DNA of 64,000 bases from Virgisporangium ochraceum (GTDB taxonomy: Bacteria > Actinomycetota > Actinomycetes > Mycobacteriales > Micromonosporaceae). The translations under genes were made by a program, and so were the position numbers. Under the pieces are notes generated by a model. It was not told where the DNA came from. It did not search any database and saw only the letters and a list, made by a program, of their open reading frames with translations. The stretch is from assembly GCF_016863655.1 (NCBI RefSeq), contig NZ_BOPH01000129.1:1-64000 (forward strand), in the 5' to 3' direction. Each line of letters opens with the position of its first letter. The stretch's first letter is position 1. Positions 25,729-36,500 of the stretch are shown here, piece by piece.

Positions 25729-28700
25729 CGGGCGGTCGTCTCCACGGTGGGCGTGATCCAGGCCGGCGGCAGCCACAGCGACTGGCTGGCCGGGGAGGTG
25801 AGCGGAAGTTGGGCGCTGTCGAGCTTGGCCGGATCCGGTTGACGGGCCGGCACGAGCAGGAGGCGGGCGGCTGGGCGGGGTCGGGTCGGGTCGGCGAGCT
25901 CCTGCAGGATCCGCAGTTGCCCGTACCGGGCCAGCGGTGCGGCCTCGGTGATGAGCACCGGCGTCTCGACTGCCAGCGCCTCGGCTACGGCCGGCACGAC
26001 GTGGTGGCGCACCAGGTCGGCTAGGCCGCGGAAATCGGCGCTGGTGGGGTCGCCGCTGTCGGCGGCGACGATGACCTCCCACGGGAAGCCGAGGGCGCGG
26101 AGCTGGGTGAGCATGATGGCGGTGGCGTCGACCTCGGTGAGCCGGTGCCGGGTCAGCAGCGCGCGGCGCGCCGGCTGGAGGCGGGTCAACGGTGCGAGCA
26201 GGGCGAGGTAGCCGCGTCCGCGCAGGGCCGTCGTCAGCTTGGCGTCCACTTCGGACACGGCCTCGGGACCACCGAGCGGGCCGAGAACGCTGGCCATGCG
26301 GGTGCTGGTGGGAGGGCGCAGGCTCGGCGGTGCGTAGACGCCCTGGGTCGGTTCCCACGCGAGCGGGGCGCCGGCGGCCTTCAGGAGGTCGGTGAGGTCG
26401 GGGCGCGGCGGAACCGGCTTCGCCCGCGGGAACCGTGCGCGTACCCGCGCCTGGATCTGGTCGGGAGGGAGCCGTTGGCCTGTGATGCTGCCCATGGCCA
26501 GCTCCAGGGCACGCTGTGCGGGCATGCCGACGGGGTAGAACTGCCCCTGCGCGTTGACGTCCGCCTTGTCGCCGCTGGCTTCGGCAGCGAGACGGAGCAG
26601 GCGCTGATCGTCCACTGTGGGCATGTCATCCGGGGCAGCGATGCCGCGCAGGGTTTCCAGTGCCCGCTGCCGGGTGGGAAGCGGGTCCTGCCGGGCGAGA
26701 TCGGCGGCGGCGCGGCCGAGTCGTACGGCGTAGGCGAGCCGCTGCGCGGCGGTCGTCTCGGCCTCGGGGTCGTCGGGTTCGCGGCCGACCAGCGCGGCGC
26801 CGGAGTCGCGTAGCCGGTACATCGCGACCCGGGCGTCGCCGCCGCGCGCGAGTTCGGCCTCCACTGCGGCGTGGATCAGACCGACGGCTTGCGCGGTGCG
26901 CTTCGGTTCTTCGGAGTACGAGCCACGGGCGGCGAGGAACGCTTCCGCGAGTTCGGTCGCCGACATCACCGTGCCGCGGTTGTCGAGCAGGGCGACCAGT
27001 TCGTCGCGCACCTGGTGCAGCGCCTCGTTGCCGAGCCACTCCTTGGCCCACTTGCGCAGCAGCGTCGACACCTGCGGCTGGCCGAGCCCGGTCGCCGCGG
27101 CGCCCTCGGTCTGCGAGGGCCAGCGGAGGAACCGCCCGTCGTTGCCCGGCTCCTGCCCGAGCAGCACGGCCAACGTGCGGCGCTCGCGCGACCCGCGGCC
27201 GGTCGCTGGCGGGAGCAGCGTGGCGCAGACCGCCTCGATGCCGCGTGGAATCGCCCGTTCCGGTGCCGGGCTGGGCGCGGGGACCGGGATCTGGCCACGC
27301 AGCGTGCGGATCTGGGCGAGGATCTCCTTGCGGGTCGCGTCGGGCACTCCCTTGGCCCGGGTCAGCGCGGATGGTTCAGATCCGAGCAGTTCACCGACCG
27401 TGTGGATGCCGAGGCGGTCCAGCGCCGAGCGTGCACGGGCGGTGAGGCCGGTCGCGGTGAGCGGAGAGTCCCGGTCGAGCGAGGCAGGTGACGGCCCGGT
27501 CGGAGGCTGGTCCGGGCCGGGCTTCGGCAGGTCCTTGAACATGGCCCGCCACGCGTCGGCCATGTCGTCGACGGTGCCGAACCGGGCTGTCGCGTCGCGG
27601 GCCAGCGCCCGTTCGAAGAACGCAATGAGACGGTCGGCGAGCACCGGGTCGAAGTCAGCCGGGTCGAGGGTGACCTCGTCGCTGATGGCCGCCGGGTTGG
27701 CGTCGTTGCCCCAGCGGGGCAGCGTCCCGGTCGCCATCTCGTAGAGGGTGACGGCGGCGGCGAACCGTTCGGCGGCGGCGTCGTAGCGCGTCCGCCGGGG
27801 CGGGCCGAGGAACGGGTCGAGGTACGGCACCGTGCCGGCGGTCAACTGGTCGGCGGCGGTGCGGGCCAGCGAGAAGTCGAACACGCACAGGTGCGGCTCG
27901 CGGTCCTTCGGCCGCGGACGCGCGGCGAGGTTCGCCGGCTTGATGTCGCGGTGCCACACCCCCTGCCCATCGAGGAAGACGACGATGTCGAGCAGGTCGC
28001 GGCCGTAGCGCTCCAGCAGGTCGATGACGAGCCGGCCGCCCTGCAGCTCCTCGGCGAGCGTGTGCGGGCCGGCGCTTTCCAGCAGCAGCGCGGTCCGGTG
28101 CCCGACGGTCACCGGACCTTCGACGAGCGACGCCACCTGCCAGTGCCGCTGGAGTTGGCTCAGCGTCTCGGCTTCGGCCTGCAGCCGTGGCGCGTGCTGC
28201 TCGTCGCGGGCGACCTTGAGCACCAGCTCCTTGCGGTCGCCTGTCCGGGTGACCAGCAGCGCGGTCGCGGTGGCGCCGGACCCCAACCGGCGCACGACCG
28301 TGAGACCGCCCTCGAGCACGTCGCCCTTGCGCGCCTCCAGCGGATCGATCACCGGTTCGGGCTCGGGTGCGGTCAGCTCGTCCCAGACGTTCCCGAGCGC
28401 CTCCCGAAACGCCGCGACGCTGTTTAGCCGTCGAGTCGGATCGCCCCGGGTCGCGTCGTAGACCAGATCCACCAACCGGCTCGGCATCCCATCGACGGCG
28501 GCGGCCAGGTTGAGACCGCTATCGGCGACCGCCCTCACCAGCTCCTCGGCCGTCGCAGCCGGCGGCGAACCGGTGAAGATCCGGTACGCGATCGCGCCTA
28601 AGGAGAATACGTCGAGCTGGCTGCCGGGCAGGTCCGACCGGATCGCCGCCTCGGGCGCCTGGTACTGGCGTACCTCGTCGTCGAAGAACAGTTCCAGACC

Positions 28701-29894
28701 GGCACCGCTGTCGCCGGACGACGCGAGCCGGGTGAGCTGAGTGCTGCCGGGCAGCCGGCCACCGGTCTGCCAGTCGCTGACCACCAGGCGCGGCGTGGCC
28801 GTCTCCGGGGCGGAGACCACCACCGCCCGCGGGTGCAGCGCCCGGTGCGCCAGCCGCCGCGAATGGGCGTAGTCGATGATCTCGGCCAGATCCTGGACCA
28901 GGCGGAGCCGCTGGGCGAGGGTCAGCCTGTCCTCGCGCTGGGTGAGCCACTGGTCGAGCCGGACGCCGCCGGTGTCGTGGTCGAACACGACCGCCGGACC
29001 CCACGGGTGCTCCACCAGGTCGTGAGCGCGGGCGATGCCCGGGTGGTGGATGCCCTGCAGCAGCCGGAACTCCCGCTCGGCCGCCCGCCGGATGACGGGC
29101 AGGTCTTCCGACGAGGCCCGGCTGGTCAGATAGAACCGCACTCGGCGTACCAGCGCCGTGTCCATGGCGTGCCCGGCGAGGAAGTCCTGCCAGCCGATCC
29201 CTTCGGCGTACGCGCGCGGGTGCAGCAGGAGCTGGCCGATCTTCCGGTCGGCAACCGACGGGCGGATCTTCGCACCTCGCACCAGGTCGACGATCTGCCG
29301 GCCACGGGCCGGGTCGATCAAGTGCGCCGGGTTGTGGGGACGTCCGTTCAGAAACTCCTTCAGACTGTCTAGGCCGGACGGGTGCCGGTCGAGGCCGTAG
29401 ACGTGCTGGCGCCCGATCGCGTCGAGCCGCGACTGGGTCGTCGTGGCGTGCATGAACACCGCCGCGCCGACGAACGGCGTCAGGTGCTCCTTACCCTGCT
29501 GGCGGGCGTAAAAGTTGATCACGCTGGCGAGGCGGCGGGCCTTGCGGTTGGCGAGGACGTAAGGGTTGTCCTCCGGCATCAGCCGCCCGCCCGGCACTCG
29601 CCGGACCCACTGGGTGCCGTCACCGCTGATCTCGCCCTGCCAGTGCTTGAGCTCCAGGACGAACAGGCCGCGCGGCGTGAGCACCAGGGCGTCGACCTCG
29701 TTGATCGACCCGTCGGTGCCGACGAACTCGACGTTCGCCCAGACGTGGAACGGGTCGGCGTCGTCGAGGTAGCTCGCCAGGATCCGCAGGCCGTCCTGCT
29801 CGTGGGCGTACGGGCTGGGATTGATCTGTTCCCAACGCGGCGAATCCGACCGCACCCCGATGCCCCCTGACCTCGTCCCGCCTGCCCGGGTCAT
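25725..29894 (-). CDS. pglW: PglW, NERD and Ser/Thr kinase protein of type 2 BREX
   Basis: Type 2 BREX signature protein, 1389 aa. The N-terminus is a NERD nuclease-related domain (about residues 20-130; INEVDALVLTPRGLFVLELK). A first kinase-like region (about 230-500) has the degenerate loop AHRALHPRAVVV with a later DWQTG instead of HRD/DFG. A second kinase domain has intact WHRDIKPANL (about 651) and DFSLART (DFG equivalent). The C-terminal half is helical with a helix-hairpin-helix-like stretch. In Streptomyces Pgl, PglW is a kinase required for resistance. ATG 29894 starts the pglW-pglX operon. Confidence 0.94.
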   Translation of the reverse strand: MTRAGGTRSGGIGVRSDSPRWEQINPSPYAHEQDGLRILASYLDDADPFHVWANVEFVGTDGSINEVDALVLTPRGLFVLELKHWQGEISGDGTQWVRRVPGGRLMPEDNPYVLANRKARRLASVINFYARQQGKEHLTPFVGAAVFMHATTTQSRLDAIGRQHVYGLDRHPSGLDSLKEFLNGRPHNPAHLIDPARGRQIVDLVRGAKIRPSVADRKIGQLLLHPRAYAEGIGWQDFLAGHAMDTALVRRVRFYLTSRASSEDLPVIRRAAEREFRLLQGIHHPGIARAHDLVEHPWGPAVVFDHDTGGVRLDQWLTQREDRLTLAQRLRLVQDLAEIIDYAHSRRLAHRALHPRAVVVSAPETATPRLVVSDWQTGGRLPGSTQLTRLASSGDSGAGLELFFDDEVRQYQAPEAAIRSDLPGSQLDVFSLGAIAYRIFTGSPPAATAEELVRAVADSGLNLAAAVDGMPSRLVDLVYDATRGDPTRRLNSVAAFREALGNVWDELTAPEPEPVIDPLEARKGDVLEGGLTVVRRLGSGATATALLVTRTGDRKELVLKVARDEQHAPRLQAEAETLSQLQRHWQVASLVEGPVTVGHRTALLLESAGPHTLAEELQGGRLVIDLLERYGRDLLDIVVFLDGQGVWHRDIKPANLAARPRPKDREPHLCVFDFSLARTAADQLTAGTVPYLDPFLGPPRRTRYDAAAERFAAAVTLYEMATGTLPRWGNDANPAAISDEVTLDPADFDPVLADRLIAFFERALARDATARFGTVDDMADAWRAMFKDLPKPGPDQPPTGPSPASLDRDSPLTATGLTARARSALDRLGIHTVGELLGSEPSALTRAKGVPDATRKEILAQIRTLRGQIPVPAPSPAPERAIPRGIEAVCATLLPPATGRGSRERRTLAVLLGQEPGNDGRFLRWPSQTEGAAATGLGQPQVSTLLRKWAKEWLGNEALHQVRDELVALLDNRGTVMSATELAEAFLAARGSYSEEPKRTAQAVGLIHAAVEAELARGGDARVAMYRLRDSGAALVGREPDDPEAETTAAQRLAYAVRLGRAAADLARQDPLPTRQRALETLRGIAAPDDMPTVDDQRLLRLAAEASGDKADVNAQGQFYPVGMPAQRALELAMGSITGQRLPPDQIQARVRARFPRAKPVPPRPDLTDLLKAAGAPLAWEPTQGVYAPPSLRPPTSTRMASVLGPLGGPEAVSEVDAKLTTALRGRGYLALLAPLTRLQPARRALLTRHRLTEVDATAIMLTQLRALGFPWEVIVAADSGDPTSADFRGLADLVRHHVVPAVAEALAVETPVLITEAAPLARYGQLRILQELADPTRPRPAARLLLVPARQPDPAKLDSAQLPLTSPASQSLWLPPAWITPTVETTAR

Positions 29895-30228
29895 TCTGCG
29901 CTATGCCGGTCGCTGTACGTTACCCGCCGGCCGCGCGTGATCCGAGGTTCGACTGGACGGAGAGGAATTCGACCGATCGGATGACGCAGTGGGCGCCGCG
30001 TGGTCGGCGTTGCCACGCGAGTATGAGATGAACACGTGCACAGGTTCCGTACCCGGGGAATTACCGCGACCGTCCCTAAACTCGCCCACCCCGTCCGGGA
30101 CTACAGCCGCCGTCATCCGGTTCGGATCGTCACTGTCGACAGTCCTGTCATCGATCTCGGTGAGCCCACGCGATGGTCAGCCGGGAGTATCTCCGGCCAC
30201 CTGGCGGCATGTCGCACGACGGCAGTGC
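29895..30228. other. Region between integrase and pglW
   Basis: These 334 bases upstream of pglW and downstream of the integrase presumably hold the pglW promoter. Open frames do not resemble genes, and no tRNA or obvious att core was recognised. Confidence 0.4.
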
Positions 30229-31590
30229 TTACCCAACTCCGTCCACCGGAATGTCTCTGCCGGGTATGACCGGGAGGCTGCGCTGGAGGGGAACGAGAGC
30301 GGCTGCCGCTTCGGCAGCCTGGCGGCCGATGGTGCCGATGAGGTGCACGTACGTGTCGCTAGTGATCTTGATTGAGCTGTGCCGTAGACGTTTGCTCACT
30401 ACAGCGATGTCGATGCCGGCAGCGATCTGCAGACTCGCGGCCACGTGCCGCAGGCCGTGAAGGGTGATCTTCGGCAGCCCATGGCGGGCTATGAGAGTTT
30501 GGAAGTACTTGCTTACATAGTCCGGGTGCAGCCCTCGTCCGTCAGCGGCTGTGAAGACGAGCCCGCTCTCGCGCCAGCCCGGGCCGGTAACCAGCCGCTG
30601 CGCTATCTGGGTACGGCGATGGCGATGCAGCACGGCGGCGGTGCGTGCGTCGATGTCGACCCTGCTATCGACGTTATCCGTCTTGGGCACGGCGGCGACC
30701 ACGGTGTGCGCGGCAGTCGTGCGCTGCGCCGCTACCTCGATGAGCTGTGCGCGGAGGTCGACGTCGCGCCACCGCAAGCCACAGAGCTCGCCGCGGCGCA
30801 GCCCGGCGAACGCGGCGAGGTGAAACAGCGCATACAGCGGCTCGTTGACGATCGCGTCGAGGAACCGGCCGAGCTCGTGGGGTTGCCACACCGCCACCTT
30901 CGGCCGGCGGGCCTGGGCAACGTCGGCGAGGGCGGCGACGTTCCGCGGAGCAAGTCCCGCCCGATACGCGGCACTCAGAGCACTGCGTAGCGTCGCCCGC
31001 ACCCGCTGGGCAGTTGCCGGCCCAAACGGCCTCGGCACCGCAACACAGCGACGGGGTGAGCGGATTGGCGGGCCTCCGCCCTTCCGCGCGGGCGTCATCT
31101 GGCCCACGACCTTGCAGGCATCGGCGGCGTTAGCGGTGATCGCGTCGGCGCGTCGACGGTCGTGTTCGTCCCGCACGGCGATGAGCATCTGCGTGACGTC
31201 CTGCGGCCGCAGGGCGGCGAGCGGCAGGTGGCCCAGGTGCGGAATCAGATAGTTCTCCACATGGCCGCGGTAGGCCACTGCGGTGGTCGGCCGGATCGAG
31301 CGGGAGTCGATCTTCCGGCGGAGCCAGTCGGTCAGCCAGTCAGCCACGGTCGCGGCTTTCCCGCGGGTCAACGCGCCGCCTTCGAGGGAGATAACAGTGG
31401 CCCGGGCCGCTGCCGCATCTAACGCGGTCGCGAACCCTCCCTTGGTGCACTGCCGTCGTCCGCCAGGACCAGGCGGCAACTCCACCAAATAGGACCACAG
31501 ATGCGTGTAGCACGGCTCGTCACGCGGCGGACAGGCCGTCGTGCACCGCTGGAAGACTCCGATCCGGTGTTCACTCGATCTGCGATACAT
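30229..31590 (-). CDS. Tyrosine site-specific recombinase (integrase)
   Basis: Actinobacterial phage/ICE-type integrase, 453 aa. An N-terminal arm-binding-type segment (HLWSYLVELPPGPGGRR) precedes a SAM-like core-binding domain (DWLTDWLRR, YLIPHLGHLPLAAL). The catalytic domain has Arg in FAGLRRGELCGLRW, HGLRH, an LRHSSIKIT box and the nucleophile Tyr in DTYVHL. It is transcribed towards pglW and is the only mobility gene in the window, so it may have brought in the island or part of it. No attachment site was identified. Confidence 0.93.
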   Translation of the reverse strand: MYRRSSEHRIGVFQRCTTACPPRDEPCYTHLWSYLVELPPGPGGRRQCTKGGFATALDAAAARATVISLEGGALTRGKAATVADWLTDWLRRKIDSRSIRPTTAVAYRGHVENYLIPHLGHLPLAALRPQDVTQMLIAVRDEHDRRRADAITANAADACKVVGQMTPARKGGGPPIRSPRRCVAVPRPFGPATAQRVRATLRSALSAAYRAGLAPRNVAALADVAQARRPKVAVWQPHELGRFLDAIVNEPLYALFHLAAFAGLRRGELCGLRWRDVDLRAQLIEVAAQRTTAAHTVVAAVPKTDNVDSRVDIDARTAAVLHRHRRTQIAQRLVTGPGWRESGLVFTAADGRGLHPDYVSKYFQTLIARHGLPKITLHGLRHVAASLQIAAGIDIAVVSKRLRHSSIKITSDTYVHLIGTIGRQAAEAAAALVPLQRSLPVIPGRDIPVDGVG

Positions 31591-31816
31591 CCGAGATCAC
31601 CAGCCGCTTGTCGATGGCTACGCCTGTACCGACAACCTGAATGGAGCAGGACGCGTCACGGCTCAACGACACGGGAGCCGGACGTCGATCCTTTCGGACT
31701 AATCGCCCATGGCTCAAGGTATGACGCCGGACGTGCGAGGCAATCCAGCTGTGCACTACGGCGGTCTCTTGACGTTGGTCGTTCCGGGCCGATTGGGGCC
31801 GCCTGACCCCGGTGCG

Positions 31817-33397
31817 TCAGATCCCGTGTGGGGGACCGAGGGCTTGCAGCGCTGCTACGAGGTCGGGCGGCACGGTGAAATGGGTCGCTCGGACTCCGTA
31901 GTCGTAGCCGGTCTGGAGCGGGTACTCCACTTCCTCAGGAAGTCGACCTTCTTCGATGAGGGCGGCCGTGATGCGGTTTGTGGGACGCGTCAGGCCGCGC
32001 AGTGTCCGGTCCGGTGTAAAGTCGGCGATCGCGTACACCTGTGCCCGCTCCAATCGACCGTCCTGATGCGCTGCTGTACGGATCAGGGCCGCCCGTATTG
32101 GGTAGAGAGCGTCGAGCTCGGTCATCAACTGAGCAGCCGCCCGCGTTGACCAGCCTCGAACGTCGCGTGGAACCCGCTCGACCTGGTCGTCGATCATGGG
32201 TCGCGGCTCGGGTTGTCTCCGCGGCCGGGGCTGCGCCGGAAGGTTTCGTCGCAGGAATGAGGTGTCGGCTGCGTCGGTTCCGGCGTCGTATTGAACCTGT
32301 TCGTCGTCCTGAGTCTCGTTCTCGTCTGGTGGCGGGGGCGTTTGTACCGGCTGGTACCGCAGTTGGACCAGCCGATCCTCAAGAAAGAGGCTGATGGTTT
32401 GCAGGAGGGTGCCTCTGGCATCGGCCGCGCGCCGGCGTTCCTGCTCAGGCACGGACAGCAGCCAGGTCTCGAGTGCGCCGGGAAGACCGAACGATAGTCG
32501 GAAGGCGTCAGGGTCCGCCGCGGGGGTGATGGTCCAGTCCCCGCGAGTTCCCTGGCGTCCGAATCGGATGTCCACCGGGATGTCCGAACCGTGTTCGGCG
32601 ACAAAAGTCTCGAAGTCTTCCAAGCTGTCCGGGTGCATGGCCAGGATGAACGGAGCTGCGGGGAAGCCCAGGATGAGCCCCTCACCGATGGCGGAGTCCT
32701 GCAGTTCAGCGGTCACCCGAGCGGCCCAGGACACCAGTACGTCTTCGGACAGACCCCCATTCGTGCTGTCGGTGACTGCGCGGGGTGTAGATACTTCGGC
32801 TTCAACACTTCCGAAGGCAGTTCGGAGTGCCAGTCGTGCCTGTCGAACAGGGAAGGAAGGGAGATTGATCGCGGCAGCTTCGGCGAGGATCAGCTGTGCG
32901 GCCCTCTCCACGGTGGCGATGAGGGGTTGGAACGCAGGTCCGGACAGGTCGACGAGTGAGATCTGCTGGGCGAGTGCGTAGCTTTGCGCTTCCCTCTTGA
33001 ATCCGGCCGCCGAGAACAGAGCATAGCGGTATTGGTATCGGCGGAGCGGTTGCCGGTAGGACGCCGACAGCGCGGTCGAGTAGTGCTGGTTGACGTCGTC
33101 GATGACACCGTGGGCGTTGCGTACCTCTGCCAGACCGACTTTGGAGCCACGGTTCTTCGCCTCGACGAACAGCCGGACCGGCAGGGAGAACGGTGTAGGC
33201 ATCAGCAGGTCGCCCAACACGTCAGCTTGGTGATCGGCACCCCTGCCTCGAACGAGCAGACCATGTCCCGCCTGACGCAACGCCTGCTCGTCAGCGTCGG
33301 ACTGCTGCAGGAGTCGGTATCCGTTCGAGCTGAGCAAGAAGGCGATCGCCTCTTCGAGAAGGAATCCGGCCAGGGCATCGGCGGAGATCAGCGCCAT
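31817..33397 (-). CDS. Putative PD-(D/E)XK restriction endonuclease-like protein
   Basis: A 526-aa protein of no named family. The N-terminal 100 residues look like a restriction-endonuclease fold: HQADVLGDLL supplies an Asp and RLFVEAKNRGSKVG an E-x-K pair (about residue 80), followed by a helix EVRNAHGVIDDV. A long middle region and a proline/acidic linker (PPPPDENETQDDEQ) lead to a C-terminal 130-residue domain. No methyltransferase lies beside it, so it may act on foreign or modified DNA (Mrr-like) or be an orphan. It sits between the integrase and a broken STAND gene in a defence island. Confidence 0.5.
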   Translation of the reverse strand: MALISADALAGFLLEEAIAFLLSSNGYRLLQQSDADEQALRQAGHGLLVRGRGADHQADVLGDLLMPTPFSLPVRLFVEAKNRGSKVGLAEVRNAHGVIDDVNQHYSTALSASYRQPLRRYQYRYALFSAAGFKREAQSYALAQQISLVDLSGPAFQPLIATVERAAQLILAEAAAINLPSFPVRQARLALRTAFGSVEAEVSTPRAVTDSTNGGLSEDVLVSWAARVTAELQDSAIGEGLILGFPAAPFILAMHPDSLEDFETFVAEHGSDIPVDIRFGRQGTRGDWTITPAADPDAFRLSFGLPGALETWLLSVPEQERRRAADARGTLLQTISLFLEDRLVQLRYQPVQTPPPPDENETQDDEQVQYDAGTDAADTSFLRRNLPAQPRPRRQPEPRPMIDDQVERVPRDVRGWSTRAAAQLMTELDALYPIRAALIRTAAHQDGRLERAQVYAIADFTPDRTLRGLTRPTNRITAALIEEGRLPEEVEYPLQTGYDYGVRATHFTVPPDLVAALQALGPPHGI

Positions 33398-33554
33398 GGC
33401 CTGATGCTCGCACGTTAACTCTCACCGTTGCCGGTGCGACCCAATTTGCGCTGCGTGTCACTGCCGCATGCTAGGCCGCGCACGGCCCGACATGAGGCAG
33501 GATCAGTCGAAGATCATCGTGACGCTGGATGACGGCCCAGATGTCGCAAAGATT

Positions 33555-36500
33555 CTAAATGGCCAAAACCGGCTTGATCACCTTTGCAAGATGTTGGGAA
33601 CCCGCGTCACTGTCGAAGGCGAGCAGTTCGTCGGCGAACCGTTTCGCCAGATCGGGCGCGACACGAGCCATCACGACGAAGCAGCTATCCCAGCCACCCA
33701 CGATCAACGCCCGACACAACAGCGAACGTTGTGCGTGAGCGGGAGATGCCGCTGCGAGCACGGCGAGCGCAGACGCTTGAAGGCCAGGATCCTCGAGCGA
33801 CTGAGCGAGCTTCTCTGCGGCCGTGAGATTTCCTGCCTGCGCCGCAGCCTCAGCTAGCCGCTTCTGGATGTGCGGCCGCCACGATCCGATGACACCGTCC
33901 AGGACGCGGGTCGCCCGTTCGACATCGTCCTGCTGGATCATCAGCCCGAGAATCTCGGCGATGTCCGATGCGGTGGAACTCAAGGAAATTCGCAGAGTGC
34001 CACGTTCGCCGAGTAGCGCCTCCGCAAGATCGAGCCGCCCTGCCTTCGCCGCTGCGACGCCCACGATAACAATAAGCTGGTCCCGCATCAGCGGGTCGAC
34101 ACGTGCTGCAGCAGCCGCTCGCTCGAGGAGCTGCTCGGCCATGCCGGGCAGGCTGCTCGCCGCTGCTGCCGCAGCGAGCCGCCCGAGGGCATTCACCCTC
34201 GCGTACCCCGTTTCCAGGGTGGTCGCCAGATCCTCGGCCTCTGCGATGACCTTTCCGACTATGTCGGCGTTTCCGTCCGCCGTCGCGGTCTCCGCGATCT
34301 GCACGAGGGTCGCCATCCGAAGGTCGGGGGAGCGGATCATGCCGGCGACGCGGCGGGCGACCTCGAGGTCATCCAGCCGGCACAGCACAGTCGGAAGCCA
34401 GGACAGTGCCTGGTCACGGTCGCGCGATTCGATGATCGCGTCCGCGATCGTGTGAGCAAGCACGACCAGTTCGTTTGCCTGCTCGGGCTCGCCCGCGGCA
34501 AGGCGTTCGTCTGCGAGTTTGTGTCAGCGCGCGGACTCTGTACGGGACGACGGGGAGCGACAACGCGATTTCGCGAGCGCGGCTGGCGAGACCTGCGCGT
34601 CCAGCGGCGAGTGCTACCGCGGTGATCACGCCCGGATCTCCGGAAGGTTGTTCGATAGTGCGGGCGAGCCGCAGCGCTGCCGCCAGGTTGCCTGCGGCAA
34701 CCAGCGCCTCGATCCCGGCGATCCGCAGCGACGTACCCGGTCCGACCGAGTCAAGCAGGCCGACAATGGATTCAAGGCGTTCAGCCAGCGCAGCCGCCCG
34801 GTCATGATCGCCCAGAAACAGCATGGCGTTGATAGCCGCGACCAGCGATGCGGTCCTGGCCTCGGCGGTGTCGATGGACTGGGCGATCTGCTCTGCCTGA
34901 TCGGCGCACCTGGCTGCCTCGTCGAAGGCACCGTTGCAGGCGAGGCTCACGGCGACTCCAGCCAAAGCCTGCGCCCGCCGGAACGGGTCGTGAATCATGC
35001 CAGCGAGCTCGCACAAGCGCTCCGGGCTGGCATCGCCCGATCGGCGAAGAGCATCCTCGAGCACCTGGTCGTGTAAATCAGATTGGTCGAGCTCCTCCAG
35101 CAGGCGTCCAAACCACACCGTGTCGATGGTGGCTACCAGCCCGGCGACCCAGGCGAGTTGGGCGGCACCCTCACGCGGCTCAGCAACGGACCGCGCCGCC
35201 TGTTCGGCCTCGCTGACCAGGGCAACCGCGTGACCGACTCCGTTTACCGTGATCACTGCTTCCGCGCACCAGCAGAGCACCCGAGCACGCTCCGCGTGTC
35301 CGAGTTGCCGTGCGATGGCGACGGCGTGTTCGATCATCTCGGCGGTGCGTCGGGCGTCGCCGAGATCCGCGAACCCTATCGCGACCAGCGCGCACTTGTC
35401 GGCGCGATCCTGCGCGTCGTCGACCGTCGAGCCTAGGTCAGCTGCTTGCTGCATCCACGCAGCTGCCCTTTCCCTGTCGCCGTGCCGAGCTGCGGTGTGC
35501 GCGAGCACTTGCAGCTGCTGTATCTGGGCGGACGGACCGGATGAGTGGCTGAGTAGCCGCACCGCGCGGTCGGCATCACCGGACTTCACTGCGGCGATGC
35601 CTGCCACCTCGAATTCTTGCTGCCGCATCCCGGGGTACAGCATGGCTGCGGCGCATCTCTCGGCCTGGTCGGCGAACCGCGCCGCCGCAGCACGATCGTT
35701 GAGCCGAGCCGCCGCGACCGCGAGCTGGCCGTACACCCCGGCCTGCTGCAAGTCGGGACTAGCGACCACCTGGCCGGCCGCCGAGTCAACCAGCCTGCGC
35801 GCCCGCGCTAGCTCGCCGGCCGTAACCGCATGCGCTGCGACGGCGAGCAGCGCTTCTACCTGGCGCCGTCCAGCCGGGATCGAGCCGGCCAGGCGTTCGG
35901 CCTCGTCGAACTCGGCACGCTCAGCCGCGATGCCCGCCAACGTGGCGAATACCACGGCGCGGTCGTCCATGCCTGTCAGTGAATGAGCAAGTGCTTCAGC
36001 CCGCGCGATCTGGCCCAAGCGCGCCCGAGCCTCCACGAGCGACCACGGAACGTGGTTGTTCCGTCGACGGATCCACTCCCGCAGCCAGGCCAGCTGAGCG
36101 ACGTCGGGTAGGTGATCGTCGCCAGAACGGTGCAACGCGTGCTGGGTATCACGGATCTCGACGAGGGCAATGTCGTCCCCTCCCGTAACGACCCGCAGCC
36201 AGCGGTGTCGATCGGTGTCGGCGGCCAACGCGTACATCGCCTGAAGATCCCCGGCGCTCTTCAACATCCGGAAATAGCCGCGAATCAAGTAGCCAGCTGG
36301 TGTTTCCAAGGACCATCGCAGCTGTCGGTACCTATCCGCCCACGTGTGGAGGCGGCCCTGAAAGTCCGCGATCGTTGGCGACCCGAGTCGGTCGAGAGCC
36401 TGCACGTGCAGGGTCTCGTGGGTGAACAGGTATACCCGGCCGTCGGCACGCCGGTCTGTACGACCGGCCACGGTACGGCCGAACACGCCGCGCAGGAGCC

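Noticed and set aside
25729..26358. N-terminal extension of pglX upstream of ATG 25728
   Set aside because: It lies inside pglW in another frame and is Arg/Pro-rich; pglX homology begins at the ATG that overlaps the pglW stop.
29940..29965. GGTTCGAC resembling a tRNA T-arm near the integrase
   Set aside because: No matching acceptor or anticodon stems around it, so no tRNA or att site is claimed.
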